In this document: piece after piece, positions 24,820-31,243 of the stretch
Position numbering within the stretch: position 1 is the first letter of the stretch
Layout of the letters: each line of letters opens with the position of its first letter
Assembly: GCA_045595365.1 (NCBI GenBank)
Contig: JAZOAI010000031.1
Location: 1 to 31,935, forward strand
Source of the DNA: SIG480 sp045595365
GTDB taxonomy: Bacteria > Bacillota > Clostridia > Oscillospirales > JAAYXM01
DNA: 31,935 bases
Direction of reading: 5' to 3'
Position numbers and translations under genes: made by a program
Notes under the pieces: model-generated
Told to the model about the DNA's origin: nothing
What the model saw: the letters and a program-made list of their open reading frames with translations, nothing else
Database searches by the model: none

Positions 24820-24968
24820 ATTAAGAAGAGAGAGGACTTGAACCTCAAGGAGGTTTTTGCGTAAAGAAAAACAGTCCAGTGGACTGTTTTTTAGCAAAAA
24901 GGTGCGCAGACGGGTACTGCGAGCAGTGCGGAGCGGTCGTCAAGCAGGGCAGATTGCAAAGCAATATG
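24820..24968 (+). other. 149-bp hairpin-rich segment between the two tRNA-tail repeats
   Basis: It opens with AGGACTTGAACC (24833-24844), the reverse complement of the tRNA T-arm sequence GGTTCAAGTCCT. Hairpins follow: AACCTC/GAGGTT (24841-24855), AAAAACAGTCC/GGACTGTTTTT (24867-24891, with a T6 run), ACTGC/GCAGT (24916-24927) and ATTGC/GCAAT (24953-24965). No protein of recognisable family is encoded. It could be a tiny tRNA-targeted mobile element, an sRNA/terminator cassette, or decayed tRNA duplicates. Confidence 0.5.
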
Positions 24969-25025
24969 AGTCCTGTCGCCTCGACCAACTAAAGAGGATG
25001 CACTTTTGTGCATCCTCTTTAGTTA
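24969..25025 (+). repeat. 57-bp direct repeat (tRNA-Pro 3' end plus terminator), copy 2
   Basis: It is identical to 24763-24819, including the acceptor 3' strand, CCA and the 17-bp terminator hairpin (24987-25024). There is no upstream tRNA half, so no functional tRNA is formed. It also sits at the 3' end of the minus-strand yyaL-like gene and may act as its terminator, because the hairpin is symmetrical. Confidence 0.85.
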
Positions 25026-25039
25026 TTCACATATAAACC

Positions 25040-26971
25040 CTAAAGCGTATTTGAAGGGGAGAGGCAGGCATTTTCTCGGCATATATAATAGGTGGTTTTG
25101 CCGTTTAAAAGAGGATATGCTTCCTTCTCGCGCGTCACAATGACGTTTGCGAGGAAAGGAAGCTTTTTTATTACCTCAGGCAAATCAGAAGAAGCACCAA
25201 GCGCGACCGTAATATGCTGTGGAGGGTTTTCGTAAAGAAGCGTCGCAAGCAAAAACATACTGTATCCGCACGGATATTGCGAAGCTGAGGCTGACATATA
25301 ATCTGCCTGGGCTTTAAAAAGCTTTTCGTATTCTTCTTTTTCAGTCAGGTGAAGAAGTCTCACAAAGTTATAAGCCATAACAGAATTTCCGGAAGGGGTT
25401 GCGCCGTCATAAGTTTCTTTTGGGTTTACAAAAAGCTCTGTGCTTTCTGCATCGCAAAGGTAGAAACCGCCGTTTTCTCTATCTGCAAAACGGCTGACCG
25501 TTTCAGAACAGAGCTTTTCCGCAAGACAGAGATAAGCTTCATCCAAGGTGGAATTATACAATTCAATCAAGGCAGAGATATAAAAGGCGTAGTCATCCAG
25601 AAAGCCGTTTTCCGAATGCTTTCCACCGCGGGAGCTTGCAAATAGCTGCAAGCCCTCTGACAAATTCGTTTCTATAAACCTCTGCGCCTTTTGAGCGGAT
25701 TTGAGGTAGCGCTCGTTTCGTGTGATTCTGAAAAGGGCAGAGAAGGCCGATATCATTATAGAATTCCACGACAGCAAAACCTTATCGTCGAGGTGGAGAC
25801 CAAAGCGGGTTTTTCTGTATTCATAAAGAGTTTTCAGTTCTTTGTCAAAATCGCTGGTTAAGGCATTGCTTTTTAAAAGATTCGGGATATTCATCCCTTC
25901 AAAATTTCCTTTTTCGGTAATATCAAAGGCCTTGGCAAAGACTGCGCCTCTCTCCCTGCCTAAAATTCCCGTAATTTCTTCTAATGAAAAAGTGTAATAT
26001 TTTCCTTCAACTCCTTCGCTATCAGCATCCTGCGCGCTGTAAAACCCGCCTGACGGAGCTGTCATTTCATTGATGACATATTCTGCAGTTTTTTCGGCGG
26101 TGTCGAGATAAACTTTGTTGCCGGTTATGCTGTATGCGGATGAGTATGCAAGGATTAAGAGCGCATTATCATAAAGCATTTTCTCAAAATGGGGTGCGAG
26201 ATAGTATTTATCTGTGGAGTATCTTGAAAAACCGTAGCCTATATGGTCGAATATACCGCCCTTTCTCATCTGCATAAGAGTTTTCTCTGCCATTTTCAAA
26301 GCCGCAGGGCTGTTGGACTGCTTTGAATAGTACATAAGAAACAGGAGATTGTGCGGGGTGGGGAACTTCGGCGCCGCGCCAAAGCCGCCGTTAATGCGGT
26401 CAAAGGTTTGTGCAAACATTTCAAAAGCTTTTTCAATAATATCTTCGCCATTTCCGCTGCTTTTTGGAAAGTCCGTATTTTTTAAGTGACTGATGATTTT
26501 TTCTGCAGAGTCTAAAAGCTCCGCGCGGGAGGAACCCCACATCTCCGAGATACTGTCAAGTAAGTCGGAAAAGGCAGGTGTTCCGTATTTTGGGCGTAGG
26601 GGGAAGTATGTCCCTGCAAAAAAAGGCTTTTTGTCCCACGTCATAAAAATGCTCATTGGCCAGCCGCCGCTTCCTGTAAGCGCCTGGCAGACCGCCATAT
26701 ATACGCTGTCAATATCGGGGCGCTCTTCGCGGTCAACCTTTATTGAAACAAAATGCTTATTCAGAATTTCTGCCGTTTTTATGTCCTCAAAGCTCTCATG
26801 CGCCATAACATGGCACCAGTGGCAGGTGCTGTAGCCGATGCTGAGGAAAATCGGTTTGTCCTCACGCTTTGCCTTCTCAAACGCCGCGTCGCACCACGGG
26901 TACCAATTCACCGGGTTTTCTGCGTGTTGCAGAAGATAGGGGCTTGATTCATTTTTTAACTGATTGCTCAT
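25040..26971 (-). CDS. thioredoxin-domain (DUF255, YyaL/SSP411-like) protein
   Basis: The 643-residue protein of the YyaL/spermatogenesis-associated-20 family has an N-terminal thioredoxin-like domain, with NPVNWYPWCDAAFEKAKREDKPIFLSIGYSTCHWCHVM giving the C50-H-W-C53 redox motif, and DREERPDIDSVYM. A long alpha/alpha-barrel region resembling six-hairpin glycosidases follows (GGFGAAPKFPTPHNL, HFEKMLYDNALL, YSAQDADSEGVEGKYYTF, WNSIMISAFSALFR). The molecular function of the family is not settled. The start at 26971 has GGAGGT upstream; the frame is open for 28 more codons but they lack family similarity. It is one of the few minus-strand genes here, adjacent to tRNA-Glu and tRNA-Met. Confidence 0.92.
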   Translation of the reverse strand: MSNQLKNESSPYLLQHAENPVNWYPWCDAAFEKAKREDKPIFLSIGYSTCHWCHVMAHESFEDIKTAEILNKHFVSIKVDREERPDIDSVYMAVCQALTGSGGWPMSIFMTWDKKPFFAGTYFPLRPKYGTPAFSDLLDSISEMWGSSRAELLDSAEKIISHLKNTDFPKSSGNGEDIIEKAFEMFAQTFDRINGGFGAAPKFPTPHNLLFLMYYSKQSNSPAALKMAEKTLMQMRKGGIFDHIGYGFSRYSTDKYYLAPHFEKMLYDNALLILAYSSAYSITGNKVYLDTAEKTAEYVINEMTAPSGGFYSAQDADSEGVEGKYYTFSLEEITGILGRERGAVFAKAFDITEKGNFEGMNIPNLLKSNALTSDFDKELKTLYEYRKTRFGLHLDDKVLLSWNSIMISAFSALFRITRNERYLKSAQKAQRFIETNLSEGLQLFASSRGGKHSENGFLDDYAFYISALIELYNSTLDEAYLCLAEKLCSETVSRFADRENGGFYLCDAESTELFVNPKETYDGATPSGNSVMAYNFVRLLHLTEKEEYEKLFKAQADYMSASASQYPCGYSMFLLATLLYENPPQHITVALGASSDLPEVIKKLPFLANVIVTREKEAYPLLNGKTTYYICRENACLSPSNTL

Positions 26972-27039
26972 TATTACCTCCGTGCAAAAATCGCTGTTTT
27001 TATCAGTATGCACGAGCAGAGAAGAATAAATACTACACA

Positions 27040-27074
27040 AAAAAGGCACCTGCATCTAAATGCAAGTGCCTTTT
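27040..27074 (-). terminator. terminator of the tRNA-Met/tRNA-Glu transcript
   Basis: On the minus strand AAAAGGCACTTGCA pairs with TGCAGGTGCC, followed by a T6 run, around a 6-nt loop. It begins at the CCA end of tRNA-Glu. Confidence 0.8.
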
Positions 27075-27148
27075 GGTGACCCGTAGGAGAATCGAACTCC
27101 TGTTACCGCCGTGAAAGGGCGGTGTCTTAACCGCTTGACCAACGGGCC
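27074..27148 (-). tRNA. tRNA-Glu(TTC)
   Basis: On the minus strand: acceptor GGCCCGT/ACGGGTC, anticodon stem CCGCC/GGCGG with loop CTTTCAC (anticodon TTC), T arm CAGGA-GTTCGAT-TCTCCT region, discriminator A and encoded CCA. It is cotranscribed with tRNA-Met 38 bp upstream. Confidence 0.93.
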
Positions 27149-27186
27149 GGATTCTGCGGCAGGGCAAGAGAAAACTCACCCTGCCA

Positions 27187-27263
27187 TGGTAGCGGCGGCT
27201 GGACTTGAACCAGTGACCGTTCGGGTATGAACCGAATGCTCTAGCCAACTGAGCTACACCGCC
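27187..27263 (-). tRNA. tRNA-Met(CAT), elongator type
   Basis: On the minus strand the gene starts GGCGGTGTAGCTCAG, has an anticodon loop TTCATAC (CAT) between TTCGG and CCGAA, and ends CGCCGCT-A-CCA. This closely resembles Bacillus elongator tRNA-Met. A lysidine-modified tRNA-Ile(CAT) is the alternative, but the acceptor fits Met. Confidence 0.9.
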
Positions 27264-27291
27264 ATATTTGGCTCCAAAACGAAGCTTTGTT

Positions 27292-27320
27292 ATTATAATA
27301 CAAATTTGAATTTTTGTCAA
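27292..27320 (-). promoter_or_regulatory. consensus sigma-A promoter for tRNA-Met/tRNA-Glu
   Basis: Read on the minus strand, TTGACA (27320-27315) and TATAAT (27297-27292) are exactly 17 bp apart, 28 bp before the tRNA-Met 5' end. Confidence 0.85.
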
Positions 27321-27403
27321 CTACATAATCGAAAAAAATTTTGATTTTTTAGAAAAAAGTATGAAAAGTTGTCACAAACTTGTCAAACCAAAAATTAAAT
27401 AAG

Positions 27404-27412
27404 TGATATAAT
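27404..27412 (+). promoter_or_regulatory. extended -10 promoter for the capsid operon
   Basis: TGATATAAT (27404-27412) is a perfect extended -10 element (TGnTATAAT). No consensus -35 is at 17 bp; TTGTCA at 27380-27385 is 21 bp away. It faces away from the tRNA promoter and precedes the 230-nt capsid leader. Confidence 0.6.
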
Positions 27413-27420
27413 ATATATCG

Positions 27421-27660
27421 TCACGTGGGAAAAACGTGATCCGGGATGATTTTTCAAAGAGCTGTTATAAGCGCACATATAGCGGCAACGTGAAAACTTA
27501 TCCCGGAGGAGAACGGAGAATAAGGAGAAAGAAAGCGGGCGGAAGACCGCCTGCCGCTTTAGCGCGCAAAAGACGGCAGACTATTCCGGAAGGAGCTTAC
27601 TTATAAGCAAAACTCTCCTGAAGAATTCGTTACTCAAACAAAAATAATAATAAACGGAGG
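27421..27660 (+). promoter_or_regulatory. structured 5' leader of the capsid operon, non-coding
   Basis: The leader contains a small hairpin TCACGT/ACGTGA (27421-27439). A long-range pairing CCGGGAT (27441-27447) / ATCCCGG (27500-27506) ends in a GGAGGAG stretch. Another hairpin is AAAGCGG (27532-27538) / CCGCTTT (27554-27560) with inner GCGG/CCGC. The ribosome binding site GGAGGT (27656-27661) precedes the scaffold start. I recognise no known riboswitch. Together with 27264-27420 this makes a 407-bp gene-free stretch. Confidence 0.45.
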
Positions 27661-27670
27661 TGCTCGTACT

Positions 27671-28348
27671 GTGTTTGATGAAACCAACATAACAGAAGAG
27701 CAGGAACTCGAGCTTCCGGAAAAACTATTCGAAAGTGACGAGGACCAAAACGAAGAAAGCTTCAATGAGAACCATATCGAAGAAGCAGGCAACACACTGA
27801 AAATTAAATATAACGGGCAGGAGCGCGACATAACTCTTGATGAGGCGCGCATCCTTGCACAAAAGGGAATGAACTATGACCATGTCGTAGCAGAGCGGGA
27901 CACGAAATATAAGCGTGAGCTTGACTTTCTCGACAGGGTCGCGGGCGAGCAGGGGCTTTCGCGCGCGCAGTATATCGCGATGCAGGAAGAAGCCTCCAAA
28001 GCCCGGACAAAAAGCCAGGAGAGCTATACAAATCCGCGGGAGCGGGCGGCTGCCCAGCTACGGAGAATAACGGATTCCGTCGGGATGACGGGGCCGTGGG
28101 GCTCTCTTTTTAGGAAGTATCCGAATTTAACAAGGAAAGAAGCATATCCGCTTCTTTCAGAAAGCGTTGCAAATGGAATGACCCCGATTGAGGCATACCA
28201 GGAAAAGCTTCTTTCCGAAAAGGACAGACAGCTTCGCATAGCAAGAGAAAGTGAGAACGCATCAAGAAAGAGCGTGGGTTCTCTTGAGGGTGACGGCGGC
28301 GGAACTTCCCGCGATGAGTTTCTCGAGGGCTTTTTTATGTATGATTAA
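27671..28348 (+). CDS. phage capsid scaffolding protein-like
   Basis: The 225-residue product is highly charged and mostly helical, with an acidic N-terminus (residues 1-40). A block KIKYNGQERDITLDEARILAQKGMNYDHVVAERD (44-77) is of a type common in scaffold proteins of Firmicute phages. The middle is coiled-coil-like, and the extreme C-terminus is SRDEFLEGFFMYD (motif DEFLEGF at 215-221). Scaffold C-termini in tailed phages commonly contact the coat protein. It starts with GTG behind GGAGGT (9 nt) and lies directly upstream of the major capsid gene, the standard scaffold-coat order. No protease motif is seen. The name rests on composition and position. Confidence 0.75.
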   Translation: MFDETNITEEQELELPEKLFESDEDQNEESFNENHIEEAGNTLKIKYNGQERDITLDEARILAQKGMNYDHVVAERDTKYKRELDFLDRVAGEQGLSRAQYIAMQEEASKARTKSQESYTNPRERAAAQLRRITDSVGMTGPWGSLFRKYPNLTRKEAYPLLSESVANGMTPIEAYQEKLLSEKDRQLRIARESENASRKSVGSLEGDGGGTSRDEFLEGFFMYD

Positions 28349-28386
28349 AAAATATTATTGAAAAAAGAAAGGAAAATTAAAAAACT

Positions 28387-29445
28387 ATGTCAGCAATCAA
28401 TTTACACACAAAATACGCAAAAGAAATCCAGACACGCTTTACCGTTGAAAGCCTTATAAACGGACATCTTTCAAACGAGTATTCTTTTTCCGGCGTTAAG
28501 ACGGTAAGAATCGCTACCCCGATAACAGTTCCGATGACGGACTACACCCGCTCAGGCTCAAGCCGCTACGGCACACCGACTGAAATGGAGGATATGGTTC
28601 AGGAGCTTACCCTCACTCAGGACAAGAGCTTCACGCTCACGATTGACAAGGGCAACAACCTCGACCAGAACGGCGTCAAGGAGGCAGGAAAGATGCTTTC
28701 TCTTCAGATAAGCGAAAAGGCTATCCCGCTTATGGATAAGTACAGCTTTGAGCGCCTTTCTCAGCTCGCGGGAAAAATCAACGGCGATACCGCCGCTATT
28801 TCCAAAACAAACGTCTGCGAACGCATAACAAAGGGAACTACATATATGGATGACTGCGAAGTCCCCGCATATGGCCGCGTTCTTTTTGTTCCGAGCGACA
28901 CATACGCAAAGCTTCGCCTTTCCGAAGAATTCAAGGCTTGCGATGCACTTATGGAAAAGTCACTCTCAAGAGGTCAGGTAGGTACTTATGACGGAATGAA
29001 GGTTATCAAGGTTCCGCGCTCACGCTGGCCGGAAAACGTAAACTTTATGATTGTCCATAAGCGCGCAGCCTGCGCGCCGGTCAAGCTCAATGACACTAAA
29101 TTCCACAAGGACCCGCCCGGAATCTCCGGTGCGCTTCTTGAGGGAAGACAGTATTATGACCTTTTCGTTTTCGGCGCAAAGTGTGACGGCGTTTATGTCG
29201 ACATCAACACGGGAAGCGGCGCGGCAACTGTCTGCGCGGCCCCCGCAATCTCGGCTGCAGGTGGAATCACCTGCGCTACCTCAGGCGTATCCATTAAGTA
29301 CACAACAGACGGCTCTGACCCGAGATATTCAGCCTCGGCGAAAATCGGAACAAGCTCCGATAACACGGAAGCCGGCTGCGTTGTTCGCGCATATGCTTAC
29401 AAGAGCGGAGCGTTTCCGTCAGAGGTTACAACCGTTACTCTTTAA
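28387..29445 (+). CDS. phage major capsid protein with C-terminal Ig-like (CHB_HEX_C-type) domain
   Basis: The 352-residue coat protein begins NLHTKYAKEIQTRFTVESLINGHLS. It contains the SGSSRYGTPTEMEDMVQELTLTQDKSFTLTIDKGNNLDQNG region typical of a Firmicute phage coat family, expected to have the HK97 fold. The last ~69 residues (284-352) form a separate module, with SIKYTTDGSDPRYSASAKIG resembling the chitobiase/hexosaminidase C-terminal beta-sandwich found as decoration on phage structural proteins. It follows the scaffold gene by 38 bp and is followed by a terminator-like hairpin, which would allow high coat expression relative to downstream genes. Confidence 0.88.
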   Translation: MSAINLHTKYAKEIQTRFTVESLINGHLSNEYSFSGVKTVRIATPITVPMTDYTRSGSSRYGTPTEMEDMVQELTLTQDKSFTLTIDKGNNLDQNGVKEAGKMLSLQISEKAIPLMDKYSFERLSQLAGKINGDTAAISKTNVCERITKGTTYMDDCEVPAYGRVLFVPSDTYAKLRLSEEFKACDALMEKSLSRGQVGTYDGMKVIKVPRSRWPENVNFMIVHKRAACAPVKLNDTKFHKDPPGISGALLEGRQYYDLFVFGAKCDGVYVDINTGSGAATVCAAPAISAAGGITCATSGVSIKYTTDGSDPRYSASAKIGTSSDNTEAGCVVRAYAYKSGAFPSEVTTVTL

Positions 29446-29456
29446 TTTTGCTTTGG

Positions 29457-29479
29457 CGGGGGCAGCTTGGCTGCCCCCG
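29457..29479 (+). terminator. terminator or attenuator after the major capsid gene
   Basis: CGGGGGCAGC (29457-29466) pairs with GCTGCCCCCG (29470-29479) around TTG, followed by TTTATCTTTA. Strong stem with a short T-run, so read-through to the downstream genes is plausible. Confidence 0.7.
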
Positions 29480-29511
29480 TTTATCTTTACTGAAAGGAGA
29501 TTTTATAAAAA

Positions 29512-29898
29512 ATGAAAGCATATGATATATATAAACGGGCTCTTGCGCTTATGTTTGAGCGCGAGGGAGAAGACAAAGCCTTCCGCGACAATTTCTGCAA
29601 CATTTTAAGCGCAGTTGCGGCAGAGTGCCTGTCGTATGAAAATTCGATAAGATGCGCAGAAGGTAAGGAAAAGCTCGCATCAGCTCCGACAATTTCCGAT
29701 ATGGAAGATGAGCTTGATATGGAAGATCAGCTTTGCACCGTCGCAATCCCATACGGTGTTGCGGCGTACTTCGCGGAGAATGACGGCGAAAACTACAGCG
29801 CTGCCGTCTGGCGTGAAAGATTTGTAAATGCACTGTATGAAGCTAAGAAGTGTATTTTCACAGATATTGAGGATGTGTATGGAGGAGAATGTATATGA
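29512..29898 (+). CDS. phage neck / head-tail connector-like protein
   Basis: The 128-residue helical protein has a pattern frequent directly downstream of phage coat genes. A helical start (YDIYKRALALMFEREGEDKAFRDNFCNILSAVAAECLSYENSI) is followed by a DELDMEDQLCTVAIPYGVAAYFAENDGENYSAAVWRERFVNALYEAKK region. The PYGVA-x-FAENDG-x2-Y pattern resembles connector/adaptor-like proteins. The assignment is tentative, from position and pattern. AAAGGAG precedes the ATG, and its stop overlaps the holin ATG by 4 bp. Confidence 0.5.
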   Translation: MKAYDIYKRALALMFEREGEDKAFRDNFCNILSAVAAECLSYENSIRCAEGKEKLASAPTISDMEDELDMEDQLCTVAIPYGVAAYFAENDGENYSAAVWRERFVNALYEAKKCIFTDIEDVYGGECI

Positions 29899-30191
29899 CG
29901 GAAAATTTTATAAGTGAGACGTTTATGTCTCTTATCACGCCGGACTTATATCTCGTTATAGCCGCGGTATATGGCGTGTGCTACGCCTTAAAAAAAGCTC
30001 AGTTTTTTAATGACAGGTTTATTCCGCTTGCGGCGCTTGCACTCGGAATATGCTTTGAAATGCTTTATTTTGCAACAAAAGGCGGCATTGTGGTCGAGGG
30101 AATCCTGCGCGGCGTGATTGCGGGTATGGCGGCAGTGTATGTTGCAAACATCATAAAACAGATTGGAGGAAAAGGAGAAAATGACATCTAA
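29895..30191 (+). CDS. phage holin-like small membrane protein
   Basis: The 98-residue product has three predicted membrane segments (about residues 15-33, 44-62 and 71-90), a pattern like small phage holins, ending in the charged tail IKQIGGKGENDI. Holins make lesions in the cytoplasmic membrane and time lysis. ATG 29895 is preferred because GGAGGAG (29881-29887) has proper spacing; ATG 29889 is too close. It overlaps the connector-like gene (ATGA) and the next gene by 11 bp, indicating a tight operon. The family is called from topology and context; function is not proven. Confidence 0.65.
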   Translation: MTENFISETFMSLITPDLYLVIAAVYGVCYALKKAQFFNDRFIPLAALALGICFEMLYFATKGGIVVEGILRGVIAGMAAVYVANIIKQIGGKGENDI

Positions 30192-30972
30192 GGTTTTCCG
30201 GGGAGGAAGAATTTATGCAATTCCTCTTGAGGATATAGAATACATAGGATATTTTTACGGTGACAAGGGAAACGAGGAAATCAAGAGCGCGAACAAAAGG
30301 ATAAAAGGTCTCCTCGGCCGCGCACCTGATTTTCTGATGAATGCGGAGCTGTTTGACTTTGACACAAGAAAAGCCGCGAGCGACGTTGTTGCAGGCGGAG
30401 TTGTGCATCGTCTGACAGAGACGTATGGCTTTGCGTTTCCCGAGAACAAAACCGCCGTGTTTTCCTATAAAAATAACGTGAACGCGGCGGATTATATAGG
30501 CGCATATCCCACTCTTATCCGAAACGGAGCAGAGGAAAAACAAAACCCGGCAGGCATAGGCGGCCGGCGCGGAAGAACTGCGCTTGGCCTCGGAGGAGAG
30601 AAGCTTCACGTGGTTCTTATCCCCGACACCGGCGGAGCAACGCTTCCCGAGCTTCGCAAAAGGCTTCTTTCAAACGGAGTGAAGGATGCGATAAACCTTG
30701 ACGGCGGCGGAAGCACGCAGTTTTATGCTCCCGAGGGCAATTACTTTTCAGGGCGCCGCGTTCGCGGCTTTATCGGCATATGGGTTCGCGGCGGGGAGAG
30801 ACGGCGCGTAAATGTCCGCACAAGCCTAAACGTCAGAAGCGGGCCGGGAATCTTCAACAAACGCGTAGGCAAGCTCTATAACGGAGATGTTGTCAGCATC
30901 AGGGAAGAAAGCGGCGGCTGGAGCAGAATAGAAAACGGCTGGGTATATTCTCAATACCTCGCAAAAATCTGA
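30181..30972 (+). CDS. phosphodiester glycosidase (NAGPA/DUF2233-like) with C-terminal SH3 domain
   Basis: The 263-residue protein has an N-terminal phosphodiester-glycosidase-like domain. Marks are MNAELFDF (N54), GRTALGLGG (R132), HVVLIPDTGG and the diagnostic NLDGGGSTQFYAPEG (D174). A bacterial SH3 domain follows at about 205-263 (RVNVRTSLNVRSGPGIF, VGKLYNGDVVSIREESGGWSRIENGWVYSQYL), a wall-binding module. The family cleaves sugar-phosphodiester bonds. In this position, between holin and XhlA genes, it occupies the usual endolysin slot. It has no signal peptide, fitting holin-dependent release. ATG 30181 is preferred over TTG 30163 for its ribosome binding site. Confidence 0.82.
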   Translation: MTSKVFRGGRIYAIPLEDIEYIGYFYGDKGNEEIKSANKRIKGLLGRAPDFLMNAELFDFDTRKAASDVVAGGVVHRLTETYGFAFPENKTAVFSYKNNVNAADYIGAYPTLIRNGAEEKQNPAGIGGRRGRTALGLGGEKLHVVLIPDTGGATLPELRKRLLSNGVKDAINLDGGGSTQFYAPEGNYFSGRRVRGFIGIWVRGGERRRVNVRTSLNVRSGPGIFNKRVGKLYNGDVVSIREESGGWSRIENGWVYSQYLAKI

Positions 30973-30986
30973 TGAGGGGTGAGAAT

Positions 30987-31181
30987 ATGGAATACGTAAC
31001 ATGTGAGGCTTGCGAGAGTATGCGCGAGAAGATAAATAAGCGCCTCAATCAGAGCGATGTCCGCGCAGAGCGGCTTGAAACAAAGCTTGACACGCTGATT
31101 GCGACAAACCGGCTTATAGCGGGGTCAGTAATCGGCGGGATTGCAACAATCATCGTAACCCTGCTCCTTCGCGGGATGTAA
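30987..31181 (+). CDS. XhlA-like hemolysin/holin-associated small membrane protein
   Basis: The 64-residue protein has a hydrophilic helical N-terminus (MREKINKRLNQSDVRAERLETKLDTL, coiled-coil-like). One C-terminal membrane segment (about 44-61, LIAGSVIGGIATIIVTLL) follows, with a short basic tail. This matches XhlA-type proteins that act with holins in Firmicute phages such as PBSX. ATG 30987 is favoured because AGGGG lies 7 nt upstream; ATG 30972, overlapping the previous stop, is possible. It belongs to the holin-glycosidase operon. Confidence 0.75.
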   Translation: MEYVTCEACESMREKINKRLNQSDVRAERLETKLDTLIATNRLIAGSVIGGIATIIVTLLLRGM

Positions 31182-31190
31182 AGGAAAAGA

Positions 31191-31218
31191 GAAGCGGCGA
31201 AAAGCTTTTCGCCGCTTC
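31191..31218. terminator. 28-bp perfect palindrome downstream of xhlA-like gene
   Basis: GAAGCGGCGAAAA (31191-31203) and TTTTCGCCGCTTC (31206-31218) form a 13-bp stem around a GC centre. There is no T-run after it on the plus strand, so it could be a weak bidirectional terminator or a DNA-binding site. Confidence 0.5.
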
Positions 31219-31243
31219 CGGAACAAAAGAAAGGAATAAAATT

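Noticed and set aside
27264..27670. tRNA-embedded attachment site for the capsid element
   Set aside because: The tRNA-Met and tRNA-Glu 3' ends point away from the element, and no duplicated tRNA tail is found near 27.3-27.7 kb within the window.
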